Of a stretch of DNA of 21,188 bases, positions 13,355-20,730 are shown piece by piece; position 1 is the stretch's first letter; the number at the start of each line of letters is the position of its first letter. The DNA lies in the IMG/VR virus record IMGVR_UViG_3300009428_000095, positions 1 to 21,188 of that record, one strand, 5' to 3'. A program made the position numbers and the translations under genes. The notes under the pieces were generated by a model. That model made no database searches. It saw only the letters and a list, made by a program, of their open reading frames with translations, and was not told the origin of the DNA. The DNA is from a virus.

Positions 13355-14217
13355 TGGCTCTGCAAATCATCACAGCCGATCAGCGCCTTGCTGAAAAGAA
13401 AGGCCACAAGATTGTCGTATGTGGTTCAAGCGGTGTGGGTAAAACCACACTTGCTCGCACCCTCAACCCAGCAACCACCCTGTTCATGGACTTGGAAGCT
13501 GGAGATACGGCAATTGAAGGGCATCCTATCGACGTTGTGCGTCCTCGCACATGGGTGGAATGCCGCGACCTTGCGTGTTTCTTGGGCGGTGCGAATCCGT
13601 CACTGTCTGAAGACCAGCCATACGGCCAGTCGCATTATGATTATGTGGCCGCAATGTACGGTGATTCCTCAGACGTGTGGAGCAAGTACGATACGCTGTT
13701 TGTGGACTCTATCACTGTAGCGGGTCGTTTGTGCTTCCAGTGGTGCTTACAGCAGCCTGAGACGCGCTCTGAGCGGTCTGGTAAGGTTGATACACGCGCA
13801 GCCTACGGAATGCACGGACGCGAGATGATGTCGTGGCTCACGCACATCCAGCACATCCGATCAAAGAACGTGATCTTTGTTGGCATTCTAGACGAGATCA
13901 CTGACGATTATGGTCGCAAGCAATACAACATGCAGATCGAAGGTGCCAAGACTGGACGTGCATTGCCCGGTATTGTTGATGAAGTGATCACTATGGCAGT
14001 TCTGACAGGTGATCATGGGCAGTATCGTGCCTTTGTATGTCAACCTCTGAACGAATGGGGCTATCCAGCCAAAGACCGTTCTGGCAGATTAGACGTTCTC
14101 GAAGAGCCGCATCTTGGCAAGCTGATTGAAAAGATGAATAACGGCTCACCATTAACCGACAATGATCTAACATTTGTCGATCCCACAACTCAAACTTCTA
14201 GCGAAGGAGAAGCATAA
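13354..14217 (+). CDS. Sak4-type RecA-like ATPase (single-strand annealing/recombination)
   Basis: The product is 287 aa. Walker A is GSSGVGKTT (residues 24-32) and Walker B is YDTLFVDSIT (112-121). LFMDLEAGDTAI (43-54) follows the P-loop, as in the phage AAA_24/Sak4 group. KNVIFVGILDEITDDYGRK and the Gly-rich PGIVDEV come late, where the family has its sensor strands. It is shorter than bacterial RecA, with a bare ATPase core, which is normal for Sak4. These proteins are Rad51-like and promote annealing or strand exchange together with a phage single-strand-binding protein. Exactly such a gene follows, coupled by TAATG, and a Cas4-like nuclease lies downstream. The function is therefore well supported by both sequence and context. 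Confidence 0.85.
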   Translation: MALQIITADQRLAEKKGHKIVVCGSSGVGKTTLARTLNPATTLFMDLEAGDTAIEGHPIDVVRPRTWVECRDLACFLGGANPSLSEDQPYGQSHYDYVAAMYGDSSDVWSKYDTLFVDSITVAGRLCFQWCLQQPETRSERSGKVDTRAAYGMHGREMMSWLTHIQHIRSKNVIFVGILDEITDDYGRKQYNMQIEGAKTGRALPGIVDEVITMAVLTGDHGQYRAFVCQPLNEWGYPAKDRSGRLDVLEEPHLGKLIEKMNNGSPLTDNDLTFVDPTTQTSSEGEA

Positions 14218-14834
14218 TGCTTAATTTCAATAATGTACCCGTAGACGAAAACCCAATGAACCAAGAGTTCAGCCTAATCCCGAACGGCACAGTTGCTCGC
14301 GCAGTTGTCCTCGCTCAGATGGGCGACATTGAACTTCCTGAGTTCGGTCAGGGCCAATGGTTCAAGCGATCCGCAAGCACAGCGGCCAAGTGGATGAATC
14401 TTGAATTTGCCATTATTGGCGGTGAGTTTGATCGTCGCAAGTTCTGGCACAGCATCTTTGTTGATGGCGACAAGATTGGCCCAAGCGGTATGCCTCTTGC
14501 CAAAGAGATTGGCCTGCGCACACTCAAGTCAATTGTTGAAAGCGCACGTAACATTGATCCTGCGGATATGTCGCCACAGGCCCAGCAGAACCGCAACATT
14601 AGCGGAATGATGGACTTGAGTGGCATGGAGATTTGTGCCAAAATCGGCGTCAAGAAAGGCACAAACGGTTACAAAGACAGTAATCAGTTGATGGCCGCTC
14701 TTACGCCTAATAATAGTGAATTCCTGCCCCAAGGAAGCATCCCGCCGCAGCAAACACCCGCTGCCTCCACGTATGCTCCTCCACAAGCTCCTGCGCAAAA
14801 TAGCGGCGCAGTTCCTTCTTGGGCGCAGAAATAA
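14217..14834 (+). CDS. Single-stranded DNA-binding-like protein (DUF669-like)
   Basis: The product is 205 aa, coupled to the Sak4-like gene. Residues 15-100 have alternating strands with aromatic and basic residues (GQWFKRSASTAAKWMNLEF, GEFDRRKFWHSIFVDG), consistent with an OB-type fold. GMPLAKEIGLRTLKSI is a helix. GMEICAKIGVKKGTNGYKD returns to beta structure. From residue 170 the protein is a flexible Pro/Gln/Ala tail ending VPSWAQK. Proteins of the DUF669 kind occur next to Sak4-type recombinases and act as the phage SSB. The tail resembles the linker of SSB proteins but lacks the usual acidic tip, so host-partner binding may differ. Family assignment is from pattern memory and neighbourhood. 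Confidence 0.7.
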   Translation: MLNFNNVPVDENPMNQEFSLIPNGTVARAVVLAQMGDIELPEFGQGQWFKRSASTAAKWMNLEFAIIGGEFDRRKFWHSIFVDGDKIGPSGMPLAKEIGLRTLKSIVESARNIDPADMSPQAQQNRNISGMMDLSGMEICAKIGVKKGTNGYKDSNQLMAALTPNNSEFLPQGSIPPQQTPAASTYAPPQAPAQNSGAVPSWAQK

Positions 14835-14836
14835 CA

Positions 14837-14917
14837 TAGCGGCAAGGCCATTCCGCGCCTGCTAGAACACGGACGGGGGGCCGTGGCCGCTAATCCCCCC
14901 ATTTTACTATTCTAGCA
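14837..14917 (+). promoter_or_regulatory. Structured spacer with nested stems and possible pseudoknot
   Basis: The 96-base gap before the helicase holds three exact pairings. TGCTAGAA (14860-14867) pairs with TTCTAGCA (14910-14917). Nested inside, GGGGGG (14875-14880) pairs with CCCCCC (14895-14900) around a 14-base loop. TAGCGGC (14837-14843) is complementary to GCCGCTA (14886-14892) within that loop, which would make a pseudoknot. ATTTTACTATT follows the C run. It may be a terminator/attenuator, a translation control element for the helicase, whose own ribosome site is weak, or a replication signal. Confidence 0.5.
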
Positions 14918-14930
14918 AATAGGTATAATT

Positions 14931-16613
14931 ATGTTGCTCAGACCCTATCAAGAGGTAGCTGTCTCCGACGCATGTAAAGCGTTAGACAAGCACAAGAACA
15001 CTCTCGTTGTCGCTCCCACAGGTGCTGGCAAAACCATCATGCTTTCTGCTCTCGTTGGCAAACGCCACAAAAAAGGCAAACGCATTCTGGTCATCCAGCA
15101 CAGAGATGAATTGGTGACGCAAAACGAGGCTAAGTTCAAAAAGGTTAACCCGTACATCACTACAAGCATTGTAAACGGAACAGTCAAGCACTGGGACGGT
15201 GATGCCATTTTCTCGATGGTTCAAACAATGTCTCGTGATCGCAACCTGCGTGACCGACCTGTATTTGACATGGTTGTGGTCGATGAGGGCCACCATGCGG
15301 CTGCTGACACCTATCGTAAGGTCATCGACGCCGTTCGCATGGATAACGAAAACGCTGAGATCGTAGGCTTTACTGCAACGCCCAACCGTGGTGATGGCAA
15401 AGGTTTGCGGGAGGTGTTCAATAACTGCGCACACCAGATTGAAATGGCGACTTTAATCCGTGAAGGGTTTTTAGTCCGTCCAAAGTCATACGTTGTTGAC
15501 CTTGGCGTAAACGATCAACTCGACAGCGTGACCCGCCGTGGCAAAGAGTATGACATGGAAGAGGTCGCGGCCATTATGGATCGCCGCGTGATTAACGAGC
15601 GCATCGTAGACGAGTGGCAAGAGAAGGCAGGGGATCGCAAGACCGTTGTGTTCTGCTCAACAGTCGCTCACGCCGAACACGTCTGCGAGGCTTTCCTGCG
15701 CGCTGGGATCAAAGCTGATTTTGTGACAGGCGAAACGCCCAAAGACGAACGCGCTAAGATGCTGCACGATCTTGAGTTTGGCGACATGCAAGTGATCGTA
15801 AACGTCATGGTTCTGACAGAGGGCTTTGACGCGCCGCCAGTGGCTTGCATCGTACTAACGCGCCCATGCTCACAAAAGGGCACAATGGTTCAGATGATTG
15901 GGCGTGGACTGCGCATCGTTGATCCTGAGCTATACCCAAACACGATCAAGACTGATTGCGTGGTTCTGGACTTTGGCACATCAATCATTACGCACGGCGC
16001 TCTTGACGAGACAGCCAACTTGGATGGCGCTGTCAAAACAGGCGAGGAGGGCGAAGCTCCAACGAAAGTATGCCCTAATTGCGACAGCGAAGTTGCAGCA
16101 AACACGCGCACCTGTCCGATATGCGAACATGTGTTCGAGTCTAGAGAAAAGAGCGAACTATCAGATTTCGTAATGACAGAATACGATCTAATGCAGCTAT
16201 CCCCGTTCATGTGGATTGACCCGTATGGGTACGGCACTGCTATGATGGCTACAGGCTTTAACGGATTCTCTTTGGTCGGCAAGGTAGGTGACTACTGGAT
16301 CGCTATCGTGAAGGCTCAGACAGGACGTGCGCGAGTAGTGTCTATTGGTGAGAAGGTTCAAGCTATGGCTGCGGCTGATGACTTCCTGCGGGAGATCGAA
16401 GACAGCACGGCTGCGAACAAGTCTAAGCGCTGGCTGAACCAAGCCGCATCGCCAAAGCAAAAAGAATTACTGCGCAAGAACGGTGTGCAGGTAAGTGAAA
16501 TGGATTTCTCATGGACAAAGTACAAAGCTGCTTGTTGTTTGGGCTACTACTTTAACCGCAAACAGATTGATCAGATTATCGCAGATCAGCACAAGAAACT
16601 AATTGGAGAATAA
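14931..16613 (+). CDS. SF2 DEAD/DEAH-like helicase with C-terminal zinc ribbon
   Basis: The product is 560 aa. It opens with LRPYQ (Q-motif-like). Motif I is APTGAGKT (28-35), motif II DEGHH (118-122) and motif III FTATP (147-151). The second RecA fold has TVVFCSTVAHA (238-247), LTEGFDAP (295-302, motif V) and QMIGRGLR (321-328, motif VI with the arginine finger). A zinc ribbon follows, CPNC (381-384) and CPIC (395-398). The remaining 160 residues are an unclassified domain. It resembles phage and RecG/UvrB-like ATP-dependent DNA helicases of the 'type III restriction/DEAD' group. In a Sak4/SSB/nuclease operon it would unwind DNA for replication or recombination. Only AGG at 14921-14923 precedes the ATG, so initiation may be weak or controlled by the structured spacer. 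Confidence 0.85.
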   Translation: MLLRPYQEVAVSDACKALDKHKNTLVVAPTGAGKTIMLSALVGKRHKKGKRILVIQHRDELVTQNEAKFKKVNPYITTSIVNGTVKHWDGDAIFSMVQTMSRDRNLRDRPVFDMVVVDEGHHAAADTYRKVIDAVRMDNENAEIVGFTATPNRGDGKGLREVFNNCAHQIEMATLIREGFLVRPKSYVVDLGVNDQLDSVTRRGKEYDMEEVAAIMDRRVINERIVDEWQEKAGDRKTVVFCSTVAHAEHVCEAFLRAGIKADFVTGETPKDERAKMLHDLEFGDMQVIVNVMVLTEGFDAPPVACIVLTRPCSQKGTMVQMIGRGLRIVDPELYPNTIKTDCVVLDFGTSIITHGALDETANLDGAVKTGEEGEAPTKVCPNCDSEVAANTRTCPICEHVFESREKSELSDFVMTEYDLMQLSPFMWIDPYGYGTAMMATGFNGFSLVGKVGDYWIAIVKAQTGRARVVSIGEKVQAMAAADDFLREIEDSTAANKSKRWLNQAASPKQKELLRKNGVQVSEMDFSWTKYKAACCLGYYFNRKQIDQIIADQHKKLIGE

Positions 16614-16614
16614 C

Positions 16615-16911
16615 GTGGCTAAAATGGACAGAGATGAAATTCTATACGAAGCTGAGGCTTGCATAAGCCATGATCGCGCGGCTATTCACGGAAATGCAGA
16701 AGACAGCTTCCAAACCGTAGCGGAGGGCTGGAACTGGTGGTTAAGCAACCGCCAGCTTCCTGAAGACCCATTGTCGCCAGAGGACGTTGCCATGATGCTC
16801 GCGTTGTTCAAAATTGCGCGCATATCTGGCAATCCAAACCATGAAGACAGCTATGTGGATGCGATTGGATACCTCGCGCTTTGTGGCGAAATCTCGATCA
16901 AGGATCAGTAA
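16615..16911 (+). CDS. DUF6378-like small phage protein
   Basis: The product is 98 aa. I chose GTG 16615 because GGAG (16605-16608) is 6 bases away and the preceding stop is at 16611-16613; a TTG at 16603 is in frame but would put the ribosome site inside the gene. The pattern EAEACISHDRAAIHGNAEDSF, then WNWWL, then DVAMMLALFKIARI and HEDSYVDAIGYLAL, matches the DUF6378 signature 'A...I...R...YG...NF..iA..W' plus 'DVA..m...K.aR...np...DS..D..GY.A'. The function of this family is unknown. It is common in phage replication regions near nucleotide-metabolism or DNA genes. The paired His/Asp residues could bind metal, but this is not established. Confidence 0.7.
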   Translation: MAKMDRDEILYEAEACISHDRAAIHGNAEDSFQTVAEGWNWWLSNRQLPEDPLSPEDVAMMLALFKIARISGNPNHEDSYVDAIGYLALCGEISIKDQ

Positions 16912-17216
16912 TGCCACGCTTTGAGATGTATCTTTTCATAGTCGAAGCAGACGGGGGCAGGATAGAAAGCACCGAAGCTGAAGTGATTTGCTGGGTTAAA
17001 AACAGCAACGATATAGACGAGATTAAGGACGTAGCAAATAAAGTCATTGCTGAAAAAATAAAGACATCCGAGCGTGTGATCATGTTTGGAACAGCAATGG
17101 TTAAAGTGAGGGGCGAAGACATCATGGACTTGGGGTTTAGAAATAACGATCTTGATCCAGATGAAGTCAATAGCGTAATAAGTTTGATAACAGCAGAAGA
17201 GGGGTCAATACATTGA
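16911..17216 (+). CDS. Unknown small alpha/beta phage protein, 101 aa
   Basis: Not recognised. ATG 16911 overlaps the preceding TAA (TAATG), with AAGGAT upstream; a TTG at 16881 lies inside the previous gene. The fold looks alpha/beta: a strand (RFEMYLFIVEADGG), a second strand (AEVICWVKN), a long helix (DIDEIKDVANKVIAEKIK), further strands (ERVIMFGTAMVKVRG), then an acidic helix (DLDPDEVNSVISLITAEEG). There are no metal or nucleotide motifs. Its place inside the replication operon, translationally coupled on both sides, is the only clue to its role. Confidence 0.6.
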   Translation: MPRFEMYLFIVEADGGRIESTEAEVICWVKNSNDIDEIKDVANKVIAEKIKTSERVIMFGTAMVKVRGEDIMDLGFRNNDLDPDEVNSVISLITAEEGSIH

Positions 17217-17440
17217 GTAACATGGACGCAGCGCCAGAGCCGATGAAAGAACTGGCACACATATTGGGGATATTCGGTTGGAGTACAAGTTTTTCTGATC
17301 TTACAGAAGAGCAAGTCCACACCCTAATTTTTGGAATTCAAGAATCAAAACGTCTAGCAGCGGAGATAGCAATTGGAAAACTCGAAGAAACTTACTTTAA
17401 GTCAACAGGCACTTGGCCGTCTACCTCAATCCCATTCTAA
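17213..17440 (+). CDS. Unknown small protein, 75 aa, overlapping the Cas4-like gene
   Basis: Not recognised. TTG 17213 overlaps the previous TGA (TTGA) and has GAGGGG 8 bases upstream (17199-17204); ATG 17222 is the alternative but is 17 bases from that site. The protein is mainly helical: MKELAHILGIFGW, DLTEEQVHTLIFGIQESKRLAAE and IGKLEETYF. The last 22 codons overlap the start of the Cas4-like gene in another frame, so its tail (STGTWPSTSIPF) is constrained by that gene. Function is unknown. Confidence 0.5.
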   Translation: MSNMDAAPEPMKELAHILGIFGWSTSFSDLTEEQVHTLIFGIQESKRLAAEIAIGKLEETYFKSTGTWPSTSIPF

Positions 17441-18155
17441 GGTTGATCCCATTGCAGAGCAGATTACTGCGGCAGTGGACAAAGCAATTTTGGACGGCGA
17501 GAAAAAGAGAGAGCGCAGAAAGTATATCGGCGCATCAAGTATCGGTGACGAATGCTCACGCAAGATACAGTACCGTTACCTGAACTACCCAATTGACGAT
17601 AACAAGGCTTTTACGGCCCGTACACTGCGCATCTTTCAGTTTGGGCATGAGATCGAGGACTACGCATCAAAGTGGCTCAGAGACGCTGGTTTCGACCTGC
17701 GCACGGAAGACAAGAACGGTGGGCAGTTTGGTTTCTCTATCGCTGATGGTGAGATCAAGGGACACATTGATGGCGTTGTCTGTGATGGCCCCGTCGATAT
17801 GGCCTATCCTGCACTATGGGAATGCAAGTCCGCGAACGACAGCAAGTTCAAAGCGTTCGTAAAGCATGGCGTTGAGAAGGCGAACAAAACCTACGCAACT
17901 CAATTGGCGCTTTATCAAACGTACATGGATTTGAGCGAAAATCCCGCATTGTTTACAGTGGTCAACAAAAACACCTCAGAAGTGTATTACGAATTGGTGC
18001 CCTACAATGCGAAGCTGGCCCAAGAGGCAAGTGACCGCGCTGTCAATATCTTGACGGCTGCAAAGGCCAATGACATTCTGCCGCGTGTTGCTCAAAGCAA
18101 GGATTTCTTCTTATGCAAGTTCTGCGAGTTTCGTGAAACATGCTGGAAGGATTAA
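17373..18155 (+). CDS. Cas4/RecB-like PD-(D/E)XK exonuclease with probable Fe-S cluster
   Basis: The product is 260 aa. TTG 17373 is used as start because GGAGA (17362-17366) is 6 bases upstream and no ATG occurs early in the frame. Motifs in order are: GDECSRK (C61), FGHEIEDYASKWL (H92, E95), GHIDGVV (D133), LWECKS (E150, K152; the E-x-K core) and QLALYQ (Q177, Y181; the RecB-family QxxxY). The C-terminal cluster is CKFCEFRETC (C248, C251, C257). One N-terminal and three C-terminal cysteines match the four ligands of the Cas4/AddB 4Fe-4S site. Such nucleases trim DNA ends to give single strands, which fits the Sak4-like and SSB genes upstream. There is no CRISPR locus, so this is a phage recombination or replication nuclease. 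Its start overlaps the previous gene by 68 bases. Confidence 0.82.
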   Translation: MENSKKLTLSQQALGRLPQSHSKVDPIAEQITAAVDKAILDGEKKRERRKYIGASSIGDECSRKIQYRYLNYPIDDNKAFTARTLRIFQFGHEIEDYASKWLRDAGFDLRTEDKNGGQFGFSIADGEIKGHIDGVVCDGPVDMAYPALWECKSANDSKFKAFVKHGVEKANKTYATQLALYQTYMDLSENPALFTVVNKNTSEVYYELVPYNAKLAQEASDRAVNILTAAKANDILPRVAQSKDFFLCKFCEFRETCWKD

Positions 18156-18192
18156 AATATGGGGCGCGCTTGGTGGGCGGCACCCCATATTT
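18155..18192 (+). terminator. Perfect 10-bp inverted repeat
   Basis: AAATATGGGG (18155-18164) and CCCCATATTT (18183-18192) are perfect complements around an 18-base GC-rich loop. The left arm begins at the last base of the Cas4-like stop codon, and the primase gene starts 31 bases beyond the right arm. Only three T's follow, so termination would be partial; an mRNA processing site or operator is possible. Confidence 0.5.
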
Positions 18193-18222
18193 AGTAGTTA
18201 AGTCGTGGACAGGGACAAGATA

Positions 18223-20442
18223 ATGAACATTTTAAGTTTTGGCAAGACTGCGAGAGAGGTCGCAGAAAGAATTTCAAGTGAAGTTCCGCGTAGTGTGCAG
18301 TTGCAAGCACTGGTAGATACATACCCCGCAGGCGTCCGAAGAGGTAAGGAGTTTTTCATTGGATCGCTGAGAGGCGAGGCCGGAAAATCCTTGGTTATTA
18401 ACATTGATACGAGCAGTCCGTGGTTCTTGAGCGGCAAAGACTTTGAGTCAGGGGACGGCGTTGGCGGCATCTCAAAGATATTAAAAGAAGGCCGTGGATA
18501 TTCCCTTGCCGAAACCTTTGACCATTTCAAGGATTGCATCTCGCAGGACTACGTTGCTCCACCTGTCAACATTGTTAAGCCGAACAATCCAGTGAACTTT
18601 TCGGTGACGGCAACTCCACCGAATACTCCAGAGCCGCAGCAACCCGAACAAAAGCGGTCTATCAACCCCAGCACACCATTTGAGAGCGAATACTCCTACA
18701 CTGACGCTGACGGCGTAGTCCTCGTTACGGTTCGCAAATACTTTGATCGTGACGCAACCGGAGAAATTGTTCGGGATAGCGCCGGGAAGCCAAAGAAACA
18801 ATTCCGTCAGTTCATGGATGGCCGTCAAGGTATTCCTGAGCCTAGACCGCTCTACAATATCCCGAACATTTTGGGCGCGGATAAGATTATCTGGGTCGAA
18901 GGCGAGAAATGCGCTGACGCTCTGACTGAGCTAGGCTACGCAGCTACCTGTACTATCGGTGGCGCGGGTATGCTTTCTGAGAACACGGCGCAGAAGTTTG
19001 ATTTTACTCCACTGCGCAACAAGGAGGTCATTCTGTGGCCTGACAATGATGACGCTGGCAAGAAATTAGCGCGTATTGTCGAAGCTGGAGCGAAAGAAGC
19101 GGGTGCTAAAACCACGCTGACATTGAAAATCCCATCAACCAAAGAAGAAAAGTGGGATGCTGCGGACGCTCTTGATGAGGGCTTTGACATTGAAAAGTTT
19201 ATCAAGTCGCAAGAAAGCAAGATTAAGAAACCAATCTCCCTGCTTGATGACAGCCTGCTGATTGACAAATACTTCGTTGGTAAGCCACCAGAGCAAAAGT
19301 TTCTGATCGCTGACACAATCCCACTTGGCGTTCCATGCGTGTTTGCCGCTGCGGGTGACAGCGGTAAGGGTATGATGACGCTCGACCTCGCAATGAAGAT
19401 CGCATCCGGTACGCCAATGCAAAACTCGTTCGGTGGCACCGTGTCAGAACATGGCGATGTAATTCTGATTACTGCGGAGGATGATAAGGACGAGATGCAC
19501 AGACGTATTTCGCGCCTCGATCCTAAACGCGCTAGGGAAAGCTATGCTCACAAGCTGCGTGTTCTGCCGCTGCCAAACCTCGGTGGCGTATTTCCCATTA
19601 TGCAGAAGTTCGACAACAGCTATCTTATGGGCGAAGAGTTTTCACGCATCTATGACCAAATGCTAGAACTATCAGAATTAAAGCTAATCATCATTGACCC
19701 TATGGCATCGTTTGTTCACGCAGATGTAAACGCTGATCCGGCTGCGGGTGCTGCGTTCATGGGCTTACTCGCTCAGATGGCAACAGAAACTGGCGCAACT
19801 GTCATGGTAAATCACCACATGGCAAAGATCAAAGACAACGAGCCAATCACAACACCGGAGCAAGCGCGTAACCTTATTCGTGGTACGTCTGCTATCGTTG
19901 ATGGCGTCCGCTCTGCATTCGCAGTCTGGTCTGTTGATGAGGGCACAGGCAAGCAACGCTGTCGTGATCTTGGTGTGGAATACTCGCGTAATGCAGCGTT
20001 TGATGGCGCAGTCGTAAAGTCAAACGGCCCAGCCAACCGCGACATTCGTAACTTCATTCGTGATCCTAATACCGGATTGCTTGTGGATAGATCGGCTGAC
20101 CTGCGCTCACTGCTTATGTCTCAAGCGACAAGAGATCGCGTGGCTCACGTCGTAGACTATATTCGTATGCGTGAAAACGATGGACGCGCAGTTACCCTCG
20201 GAGGTGCGGACGATGGCGTTTATAACACCGCAGTCCTCACTCCGCCACAAGAGCCGTGCGTGATTGTTATCCAAGGACTCGGCGTAACAACTGTTAAGGA
20301 CACTGTTAAAATTGCGCTAACTCAGGGCCTCATTCGCAAATACTCACTGTCAACTGGCGGAACAGAAAAGTGGCTCGGCGTTGTCGGTGGCCCACTGTCA
20401 TGCGGTGAATACGAACGCCAGACAGGTAGAGATAATCTTTGA
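18223..20442 (+). CDS. TOPRIM primase fused to RepA/DnaB-like helicase
   Basis: The product is 739 aa from ATG 18223, with AGGGA 8 bases upstream; GTG 18205 is in frame without a clear site. Residues about 35-105 (WFLSGKDFESGDGVGGIS) resemble the end of a phage primase N-terminal domain, but no zinc-binding cysteine set is present. A TOPRIM-like fold follows: WVEGEKCADAL (224-234, metal-binding E) and LWPDNDDAGKK (271-281, the D-x-D). The C-terminal half is a RecA-type helicase: AAAGDSGKGMMT (375-386, P-loop), ILITAEDDKDE (414-424), LIIIDPMASF (488-497, Walker B) and VNHHMA (529-534). This is the AAA_25/RepA-like type. It should unwind the fork and lay primers. The P-loop has Gly where Ser/Thr is usual. 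A bifunctional fusion like T7 gp4 is the likely role. Confidence 0.82.
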   Translation: MNILSFGKTAREVAERISSEVPRSVQLQALVDTYPAGVRRGKEFFIGSLRGEAGKSLVINIDTSSPWFLSGKDFESGDGVGGISKILKEGRGYSLAETFDHFKDCISQDYVAPPVNIVKPNNPVNFSVTATPPNTPEPQQPEQKRSINPSTPFESEYSYTDADGVVLVTVRKYFDRDATGEIVRDSAGKPKKQFRQFMDGRQGIPEPRPLYNIPNILGADKIIWVEGEKCADALTELGYAATCTIGGAGMLSENTAQKFDFTPLRNKEVILWPDNDDAGKKLARIVEAGAKEAGAKTTLTLKIPSTKEEKWDAADALDEGFDIEKFIKSQESKIKKPISLLDDSLLIDKYFVGKPPEQKFLIADTIPLGVPCVFAAAGDSGKGMMTLDLAMKIASGTPMQNSFGGTVSEHGDVILITAEDDKDEMHRRISRLDPKRARESYAHKLRVLPLPNLGGVFPIMQKFDNSYLMGEEFSRIYDQMLELSELKLIIIDPMASFVHADVNADPAAGAAFMGLLAQMATETGATVMVNHHMAKIKDNEPITTPEQARNLIRGTSAIVDGVRSAFAVWSVDEGTGKQRCRDLGVEYSRNAAFDGAVVKSNGPANRDIRNFIRDPNTGLLVDRSADLRSLLMSQATRDRVAHVVDYIRMRENDGRAVTLGGADDGVYNTAVLTPPQEPCVIVIQGLGVTTVKDTVKIALTQGLIRKYSLSTGGTEKWLGVVGGPLSCGEYERQTGRDNL

Positions 20443-20492
20443 CAACTGTGGGAGTATATGGTAATTACACTACATCATATAGGAGAAATGAA

Positions 20493-20720
20493 ATGATTCA
20501 TGTATTTGAAACAAAAGCGCCGTCATTAGATCGCGCGCAAGAACTGGTCGGTGGATTAGTTGAGATGGTTCGATCACCAACTAACCCAGACATCCAAGTT
20601 CTCGTTAATGAAGAGGGGCTTCTAAAGGGGCTACCCTTCAACGAAGAGGCTTCAAAAATGTGCGACACAGGCATCTTAGGCGATGCAATCATCCTGAAAG
20701 GGGATGCCAAATGGACGTAA
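20493..20720 (+). CDS. DUF3846-like small protein
   Basis: The product is 75 aa. AGGAGA (20481-20486) sits 6 bases before ATG 20493, which decides the start over an in-frame TTG at 20439. The pattern LVGGLVEMVRS, then VLVNEEGLLKGLPFNEEAS, then GILGDAIIL matches the DUF3846 layout 'lvGG.iE.v' - 'v.NEeG.l.gLp.N..A' - 'i.G...i'. The family is widespread in phages and plasmids and has no known activity. It follows the primase-helicase gene after 50 bases and precedes two small nucleic-acid-binding candidates, so an accessory regulatory role is possible but unproven. Confidence 0.72.
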   Translation: MIHVFETKAPSLDRAQELVGGLVEMVRSPTNPDIQVLVNEEGLLKGLPFNEEASKMCDTGILGDAIILKGDAKWT

Positions 20721-20730
20721 AGGAAGCATC

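Noticed and set aside
14924-14929. Perfect TATAAT just before the helicase start
   Set aside because: Transcription would begin inside the coding region, and the base 17 upstream region (ATTTTA) is not a -35; probably chance in an AT-rich spot.
13991-16460. Long antisense reading frames opposite the ATPase, SSB and helicase genes
   Set aside because: They lack ribosome sites and domain resemblance, are Ser/Arg/Pro-rich, and run exactly opposite well-supported genes.
17405-17440. C-terminal IPF of the 75-aa protein as an SSB-type tip
   Set aside because: No acidic residues precede it, no OB fold is evident, and the end is constrained by the overlapping gene.
17373-18155. Cas4-like gene as evidence of a phage CRISPR-Cas locus
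   Set aside because: No repeat-spacer array and no other cas gene occur in the window; stand-alone Cas4-like nucleases are common in phages.
20439-20467. TTGACA before the DUF3846-like gene as a promoter
   Set aside because: At 16-18 bases downstream only GTAATT/TAATTA-like sequence occurs, with poor match to a -10 box.
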